Positions 1-6,100 of a stretch of DNA of 6,869 nt are shown one piece after another. This DNA is from Bacteroidales bacterium. Lineage in GTDB: Bacteria; Bacteroidota; Bacteroidia; Bacteroidales; Tenuifilaceae. The translations under genes and the position numbers were made by a program. A model generated the notes under the pieces. It did no database searches and had not been told where the DNA came from. It saw only the letters and a list, made by a program, of their open reading frames with translations. Numbering within the stretch: position 1 is the stretch's first letter; each line of letters starts with the position of its first letter. The DNA is taken from contig DQHR01000022.1 in assembly GCA_003531155.1 (NCBI GenBank), forward strand, positions 1 through 6,869, in the 5' to 3' direction.

Positions 1-62
1 TGCTGAACGAAGTGAAGCATCTATATTAAAAACATTTAGACTCTTTGCTCAGGATGACATCT
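1..62. repeat. REP-like imperfect inverted repeat, cut by the left window edge
   Basis: The left arm (1-22, containing CTGAACGAAGTGAAGCATCT) and the right arm (38-59, containing CTCTTTGCTCAGGATGACA) are related in opposite orientation. The reverse complement of the right arm reads TGTCATCCTGAGCAAAGAG, which resembles the left arm with mismatches and a gap. From memory, sequences of the type TCATTCTGAACGAAGTGAAG recur in the intergenic regions of many Bacteroidota, often as such pairs. The repeat lies 16 bp beyond the hydF stop codon on the downstream side, so a hairpin in the transcript could help end it or protect its 3' end. No U-tract is evident, so a terminator role is inference. The element may extend left of position 1. 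Confidence 0.5.
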
Positions 63-77
63 TATATAGAATCCACA

Positions 78-1310
78 TTACAAATAGCTGTTTTTCCCCG
101 ATTCAATGTTAGTAAAAGGTGCTACAGCACGTTGATAAATTCCCTGAACATAAGCAATTGCCATTCCATAATTGGTTACTGGAATTCCGGCTTCAATAGC
201 TGGTCGTAAGCGGTTAAAAATCTGCTTGCGGGTAATCATACAACCTCCACATTGAATTACCAATGCATACTCGGCAATATCTCTTGGTAGTTTATCCAAC
301 CCTGCAACAACCTCGTATTCTAATTTCTTTCCTGTAAAATTGCTAATCCAACGAGGAATTTTAACCCTACCAATATCATCGCAGGAGGTATGATGCGTAC
401 AACTCTCGAGCAAAAGAACCCTGTCGCCATCCTTTAACTCCGATATTTTTGGAGTACCCTTAATATAATTCTCAAAATCACCTTTAAATCTTGCCAAAAG
501 TATACTAAAACTGGTTAGAGGAATATCCTTTGGAATTGATGCATCTGCTTTAACGAATATCTGGCTATCGGTAACAACCAACGCTGGCTTTACTCCTGTT
601 TTTCGAAGAAAAGCATCCACCTCTCTCTCTTTTAGCACAATGGCAACGGCATCGTTATCCAAAACATCGCGAATAGCCTGAACTTGTGGAAGAATCAACC
701 TACCTGCAGGCGCCTCAACATCAATTGGAGTTATAAGCAGAACAATATCTCCGTAGGAGATTAAATCGCCCAACAATGTTGGGATTTTATAGGACGATTC
801 GGGAATAGTGATTTTAATTTCCGAAACTAGATCTTCGATACAGTTTGGGTTTGAAGTACTGGTTTCGAGAATTTTATGCCGCGGGTATCTTTCCTGGGTA
901 ATAACCTTAAAATCGTTTCGTAAAGGTTGTATATCGCATTTACTATGAACAAGGATAAAAGGAGTATCGGATTTATCAAACTCAGCAACTAGTTTTTCTT
1001 CAAATTCACCCCAGCTGTTATTGGCTAAAACGAGTATCGCCAAATCGATATGATTAATGGATTCGAGCGTTTTCTCAACCCGCTTTGTTCCAAGATCGCC
1101 TATATCATCGATACCAGCAGTATCAATTAGCACTACAGGCCCAAAGCCAGTAATCTCAAACGATTTCTTAACCGGATCGGTTGTTGTTCCTGCAAAATCT
1201 GATACAATAGCAACATTCTGTCCAGCAAGCATGTTAATTAGTGAACTTTTCCCATTATTACGACGACCGTAAATACCAATATGTGGTTTCGACTCTTTTC
1301 CTTTTTTCAT
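78..1310 (-). CDS. hydF: [FeFe]-hydrogenase H-cluster maturation GTPase HydF
   Basis: HydF is the cytoplasmic scaffold that receives the 2Fe subcluster precursor built by the radical-SAM enzymes HydE and HydG and delivers it to apo-HydA. The 410-residue product has the family's usual size and order. The N-terminal GTPase domain shows a P-loop (G15-S22, GRRNNGKS), switch T42-T44, DTAG at 63-66 and an SKCD base-recognition motif at 123-126. A dimerisation domain follows, then the C-terminal FeS domain with C304-x-H306 and C354-GG-C357. The known family pattern is CxH-x(46-53)-HCxxC; here the His before the second Cys pair is Gln353. The ATG at 1310 is preferred over an in-frame TTG at 1331, because it places the conserved HIGIYGRRN block near the N-terminus as in known HydFs. 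No hydE, hydG or hydA is visible. The gene upstream is divergent and a repeat lies just downstream, so hydF may be transcribed alone. Confidence 0.96.
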   Translation of the reverse strand: MKKGKESKPHIGIYGRRNNGKSSLINMLAGQNVAIVSDFAGTTTDPVKKSFEITGFGPVVLIDTAGIDDIGDLGTKRVEKTLESINHIDLAILVLANNSWGEFEEKLVAEFDKSDTPFILVHSKCDIQPLRNDFKVITQERYPRHKILETSTSNPNCIEDLVSEIKITIPESSYKIPTLLGDLISYGDIVLLITPIDVEAPAGRLILPQVQAIRDVLDNDAVAIVLKEREVDAFLRKTGVKPALVVTDSQIFVKADASIPKDIPLTSFSILLARFKGDFENYIKGTPKISELKDGDRVLLLESCTHHTSCDDIGRVKIPRWISNFTGKKLEYEVVAGLDKLPRDIAEYALVIQCGGCMITRKQIFNRLRPAIEAGIPVTNYGMAIAYVQGIYQRAVAPFTNIESGKNSYL

Positions 1311-1363
1311 TATCAACTCAATGTGCAGCAAAATAAACCATAATTACTGAAATAAGTTTATTT

Positions 1364-1392
1364 TTAACATATCAGATTGTTTAATCGAGCAA
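1364..1392 (-). promoter_or_regulatory. Candidate hydF promoter (Bacteroidota type)
   Basis: On the minus strand a TTG (1392-1390) is followed after 18 bp by TATGTTAA (1371-1364). This partly fits the Bacteroidota sigma-ABfr pattern TTG-N17-19-TAnnTTTG; the last two bases do not match. It lies about 55 bp upstream of the ATG at 1310. AT-rich sequence produces such matches by chance, so this is only a candidate. Confidence 0.25.
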
Positions 1393-1468
1393 AAAATCTA
1401 CCCATATGCTATATCGAACTAATTCAAACAACAAATTTAGGGTTGAATACAAATCTATTCCATAAAAA

Positions 1469-1497
1469 TTGGAAACGAAAAAAAGTTTGTAACTTGC
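1469..1497 (+). promoter_or_regulatory. Candidate promoter for the DUF4412-like gene
   Basis: A TTG at 1469-1471 is followed after 18 bp by TAACTTGC at 1490-1497. This is close to TTG-N17-19-TAnnTTTG with one T missing from the downstream box. Transcription would start near 1503-1506. That would leave an A-rich leader of about 40 nt before the ATG at 1545, and it argues against the in-frame TTG at 1506 as the start codon. The match is inexact. Confidence 0.35.
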
Positions 1498-1544
1498 CTT
1501 AATCATTGAAAACCTTAAAACAATCGTTTAAAACCATAACCAAA

Positions 1545-2531
1545 ATGAAAGCAAGATTTATCGGATTGATGCTAGTGGGTGGTATACTAATATCGGGGAA
1601 CCCAGCATCAGCACAATTTAAAGATTTACTAAATAAAGGAGCAAATAGCGTGCTCGACAAAAAACTAAAAAAAGAGGAAGAGGAACGCAAGAAAAAGGAT
1701 GCCGAAAAGAAAAAGGCACAAGAGCAACAGAATCAAGGAAACTCCCAAAATCAGGGAAATTCAAATCCTGCAGGCAACTTCATGCAAAAAAAGATGATGG
1801 GAATGATGGGCATGAAAGATGTTAAGCACGAAACAGTGTACAATTTCACCTCAAGCATGACGATGGAGATGCAATCGACCGACTCGTTGGGTAAAAAATC
1901 AGAGAAAGTTCTTTACACCACCTTCTTCGACAAGAGTAGCCGCAGTTTTGCTATGGAATTCGAAACAACTGATCAAGAGACTAAGCAAAAACAGCAAAGC
2001 CAATTCATATATGACTATAAAAACTGGGCAATGCTTATTTTAGGGGGTAAGAGTGGCGAAAAGAGTGGCATTGCAATGGAGATACCTAAAGATTCCACAA
2101 TTGAGGCTCAACAAAAACAAGGCAACCAACAAAGCACAGAACAGGCTAAGAAAGATTATAACGACTATATGTCGAATTACAAAGCAACTGGCCGAACCAA
2201 AACCATTGCAGGCTATAGCTGCAAGGAGTATGTTTACGAAAACCCCGAAGGTCGTGCTGAGGTTTGGGCAACAAAAGATGTTGTTTTCGACTACTCATCG
2301 GCTTATGGACAAATGGGAGTTACAGGCTTAACAGCAGGAGGAGCAACTTACGGTTTAGGAACAGCTATGGAGTGGCATTTTATCGATAAAGACTCAAAAG
2401 CGCGTTCAGATATGGCCGTTGTTGATATTAAGCAAAGCAACCCAAAATCGTTTAACCTTGCAGGTTATCAAATTATTGGCATGGGCGGTGGACAAGGTCA
2501 ACAGCAACAAAAAGGGAAAGGGAAGAAATAA
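1545..2531 (+). CDS. Secreted DUF4412-like protein with charged linker
   Basis: The product (328 residues) has a clear Sec signal peptide: MKAR, a hydrophobic stretch at 5-18, then PASA|Q with likely cleavage after residue 23. A Lys/Glu-rich, helix-prone segment follows (about 37-60), then a Gln/Asn/Gly-rich linker (59-78) and a short Met-rich stretch (79-90, FMQKKMMGMMGM). The remaining globular region (about 95-310) has features I associate with DUF4412: a YNFTSSMTMEM opening strand, YDYKNWAML, the TIAGYSCKEYVY segment and a Trp in AEVWATKD. The tail is Gly/Gln/Lys-rich (GQGQQQQKGKGKK). DUF4412 proteins have no firmly established function; a periplasmic or cell-surface location is inferred from the signal peptide. 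The start is set at ATG 1545, because starting at the TTG at 1506 would add 13 polar residues before the signal peptide. The gene is divergent from hydF and ends 25 bp before a strong terminator, so it is probably monocistronic. Confidence 0.85.
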   Translation: MKARFIGLMLVGGILISGNPASAQFKDLLNKGANSVLDKKLKKEEEERKKKDAEKKKAQEQQNQGNSQNQGNSNPAGNFMQKKMMGMMGMKDVKHETVYNFTSSMTMEMQSTDSLGKKSEKVLYTTFFDKSSRSFAMEFETTDQETKQKQQSQFIYDYKNWAMLILGGKSGEKSGIAMEIPKDSTIEAQQKQGNQQSTEQAKKDYNDYMSNYKATGRTKTIAGYSCKEYVYENPEGRAEVWATKDVVFDYSSAYGQMGVTGLTAGGATYGLGTAMEWHFIDKDSKARSDMAVVDIKQSNPKSFNLAGYQIIGMGGGQGQQQQKGKGKK

Positions 2532-2556
2532 AAAAATTCAGTGATAAAAATCTCAT

Positions 2557-2592
2557 AAAACCTGTTAGAATTAAATCTCTAACAGGTTTTTT
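2557..2592 (+). terminator. Rho-independent terminator after the DUF4412-like gene
   Basis: A perfect 13-bp stem pairs AAAACCTGTTAGA (2557-2569) with TCTAACAGGTTTT (2578-2590) around an 8-nt loop. It continues into a T-run at 2587-2592. It starts 25 bp after the stop codon at 2529-2531. The A-tract on the left arm means it could also work for minus-strand transcripts, but no gene reads in from the right. Confidence 0.9.
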
Positions 2593-3125
2593 CTTGAGGT
2601 TTCACAAAAATGCAATAGCTGAATTCGGAGGTAAAAGAAATATAGAGTGAAGCATCAAAACATAACGTAAATCAATTTTTATTTCCAATATTTTGGTTAT
2701 GAAATCGTCTAGGAAAATATGATAAAAGGGTGTCAAAATCCTAATTTTCTCCGTTGAGAATTCGTATGAACGCCAACTATTTCGGGAGAACATGGTGTAA
2801 AACCTACGTTGCTTCTTAATAAATAAAAAATATCGACAAAACCAAATTATTTCGATGGTTGTGAAACATGTCAAATGCTGCTAGAAATATTTATCTCAAT
2901 GCTATTTTCGTAAAAAAGTATCCTAGGTTAGAAAATGAACGCTTAACGTCTGATCCCATTCTTATCGAATTACTTATATGAATCTATAGGATCTGCGTTT
3001 CAGCGTTATAATCCAATTCCTTTCTTGCTTTTTTGCAGTTAACGCTGCTAGCGGGGTCAGTCCCGTACAATTTTTATAGATTGATAATATTAGTGGTTTA
3101 CATAAAAAACAATTAACCTACAGTC
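2593..3125. other. Gene-free AT-rich intergenic region (533 bp)
   Basis: No convincing gene is seen. The longest minus-strand reading frame (2602-2874, TTG start, 90 codons) gives a Phe/Ile/Arg-rich protein without recognisable motifs and is probably chance. The left part (to about 2940) shows only a small inverted repeat, TTCTCC at 2747-2752 against GGAGAA at 2785-2790. The right part holds the nested inverted repeats described separately. The last 60 bp before the ATG at 3126 are AT-rich and contain TAGATTG (3077-3083), which weakly resembles a Bacteroidota -7 box, but no matching -33 TTG lies at the right distance. No Shine-Dalgarno sequence precedes 3126, as is usual in this phylum. Confidence 0.7.
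2948..3065. repeat. Nested inverted repeats upstream of the large YD/RHS-like gene
   Basis: The outer imperfect arms are GTCTGATCCC (2948-2957) and GGGGTCAGTC (3053-3062). The reverse complement of the second matches the first at 8 of 10 bases. Inside lies a perfect 8-bp pair, CAGCGTTA (3001-3008) and TAACGCTG (3040-3047), with a 31-nt spacer. A further CGGG/CCCG mini-hairpin sits at 3052-3055/3062-3065. The right end is more GC-rich than its surroundings. This could be a small non-autonomous element, a remnant of one, or a structured leader of the downstream gene. No transposase or target duplication is visible, and the function is unknown. Confidence 0.4.
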
Positions 3126-6100
3126 ATGAAGATCAAAAGTTTAGAACACATCAAGTTTTTACTTGTTACCCTTCTCGTGCTGGCATCATGCGCCAACTCC
3201 ATCGGCCAAATCATTGAGATTACAACAGATATCCCAGAGTTCAGCCCTCCGTCCCCAAACGCCTACCAGATTGGGAGGTTTGGTCAGGTACCTGTAAACG
3301 AGAGCACGGGGGCAATCAACTACTCCATCCCGCTGCATACTTATAAGGTAGGGGACATTACAGTCCCAGTGACGCTGAACTACTCGGGGAATGGAGTTAA
3401 AGTAGATCAATCTTCTAGTTTAACAGGAATAAATTGGACGCTAATGGCTGGTGGAGTTATAATACGAGAAGTAAGAGATAGGGAAGATAAAATAGCTTCT
3501 AATAGGTATTTTTTTGAGATAGATGAACTAAATGCATTGCCTAATGCATGGAATTTAGACCAAGGTGTTTGGGCGAATACTATTAACGAAATGGTAAATG
3601 ATGTAACAGCTGATTCTGAGGTCGATATCTATTCATTCAATTTTAGTAGTTATTCTGGGAGTTTCTTTTTCGATCAAGACATGAACCCTCATTTAGTTAA
3701 TTATAATACAGAATTAAAAATTAGTCGTATTTATGATAATGATAATCATTTAGTTATAAAAATAACTACTCCTGATGGATTTAATTATTTTTTTGGGGGA
3801 ACTAAAGGATCAGAGTACACAACAACAAGAAAGTTTCATGTAGATCCTGGAACAGAAACTAATTTACAGACGGCTCTTTATCTATATAAAATCATTTCTC
3901 CAAAAGGAAGTATTGTAGAATTTGATTATTTTCATTTAATATATGAAATTGAAACTGGCCAAAGTTTTATTAGTATTAATGATTTAGGGAAAGATTGTCA
4001 ATTTAGTAATATAGACAATACAAATACAACAGGTGACAGATATTTAACATATTTCAATAACGGACAGGCCATATTACGAAAGATTTATTCAAATCTTTCA
4101 AATGATTCAATAGTATTCTATAATTCTGCTCTACAGATTGATAGCATTGCCTACTTCAACAATAATGGTAAAAAATACAAATCAAATCAATTAATATACC
4201 AATATCCTCATGATGAAAATGGGGTAATAAATAGTAGATTTTTTTTAACAAATGTTAAAGAAAAAGATAGTGCAAATTGTTTTACAGGCAATAATTATAA
4301 AATGAGTTATGACAGGTTAAATTTACTGCCGAAGCAGTTTGCACTGGCTCAAGATTATTTTGGATATTACAATGGCATATACAGTACAACATTAATCCCA
4401 AAGGGAATATCAAGTTTTTTAGATAGCAGGGAAGGGAGTGGATATGCCGATAGGGAGCCTGATTTTAATTTTGCTAAAATTGGTTCACTTTCTAGCATTG
4501 AATATCCAACTGGAGGTATATCAGAGTTTGAATACGAATCAGGGCAAGGTGGTTACAAATACACCAATGACCCCATAACACTTAATACTTATTCATATAA
4601 CTCAAGTAATGAGAGTCTTTATTCAGTTTATACTAATGAAGGGTTATATTTTTCGCCAATTGTTACTGATTCAATCATTATCGAATTAAGTTCATATGCA
4701 TCAGAGAGGGTTTTAAGAGCCCAATTTGCTGAATTAATTGTTACAAACTTGACTGATAATATTCAGTTTTTTTATTCTATAGGTATTGGCTCATTACATG
4801 AACCTGGGTCTTATAGCAATAATAATAATTTTTTTAAGTGTAAGACACTCAAGAATAAGTTATACAAGTTTGAATTGATAATGGATAGCGGAGATTCAAA
4901 TCAGCAAGGAACATATACCTCTGCAACTGCTAAAATAAAGTACTTCATTCCCAAAGATGCCTTAGGTCTCCGAATTAAAAGGATCACAGAAAAAGCTGAA
5001 CCTAATACTAATTTAGGTTATATTAAAAGATTTTATTATAATAAGAAGGAGAATATTAATGATACTGTTATTCAAGAATACAATACACAATTTTATTTAT
5101 TTTTAGAAGATAATATAACCTATTGTGAGTTTGAAGAAATTCCTTTTTGGGCACATATTTACCGCACCAGTCTTTATTCAAGTAGTATCCTTGACGTTTA
5201 TGTCGATGATTCTCATAAAAATTTGTATCCTAATGTCACTATTAGTTATGGTGGAGATAACTTTGAGAATGGAGGTGAAGAGTTAGAGTTTAAAGTAACT
5301 AAAGAACCATTTGCTGAAATTTACAAAGAACCATTTGGTGAAAAAAGTGTAGGAAGCAGAATTTTTACATCTAGCAGGGGAAATAAGGCATGGGATAATG
5401 GAACATTATTAAGAAAAAGGGTTTTTAAAAAGGAGAATGGTATCTTTAAAATACTTAAAGATGAAAAATATTGTTACAAGATTGATGCCTCTAAATCTTT
5501 TAGTATTACTAATTATGTAGGTAAGAAAACAAAATTTCAAGGTTTAGTAAATCCAAGTGGAGTACACAATATTAGTTTGAACTCATATAATTGTTATTCT
5601 ACATGGAACTCATTAGATTCTATTGTAAAAATAGATTACTTTGGCACTGATAGCATTGTAACCTACCAGAAGATCTACTACGATATAGGGATCCCTGGCT
5701 TACCTACCAGAGTTGTTACCAAAGACAGCAAAAGTAATCAATTAACATCGAAGACGTACTACCCTGATAACGCCAACCTCATCAACGGGATCACCTCTCA
5801 GGAGCTGAGTACAATCGATTCCATGCGGAGGAACAACCTTCATATGATCAACAGTCCCATTCAGACGGAACAATTAAGGAATGAGTGCATCTTAAATGCT
5901 ACAAGGGTTATCTATAAAAATTGGGGACAAAACTTTAGCCAAACTGGTCCACTCATTCTTCCAGATACCATTAAAGTATCGGGAGAGATAACCAATCCAT
6001 ATCTTTTGGAAGCAAGAGTAAAGTACTATCGGTATGATACCCTTGGTAACCCCTTGGAATTTTCTAAGGTTGACGACTCGCATACGGTACTCCTATGGGG

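Noticed and set aside
1057..1272. Plus-strand reading frame of 71 codons opposite hydF
   Set aside because: It lies fully antisense to the conserved GTPase domain of HydF and has no recognisable motif.
1499..1690. Minus-strand reading frame, Ser/Phe-rich
   Set aside because: It is the antisense shadow of the signal peptide and Lys/Glu-rich part of the DUF4412-like gene.
2053..2331. Plus-strand reading frame of 92 codons in another frame
   Set aside because: It is nested in the DUF4412-like gene; the composition is that of a shifted frame.
2602..2874. Minus-strand 90-codon reading frame in the intergenic region
   Set aside because: TTG start, no motif, AT-driven Phe/Ile/Arg composition, no promoter or terminator of its own. 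It cannot be excluded but is not supported.
3186..3410. Minus-strand 74-codon reading frame
   Set aside because: It is antisense to the conserved N-terminal block of the large gene; the higher GC there simply lacks stops on the other strand.
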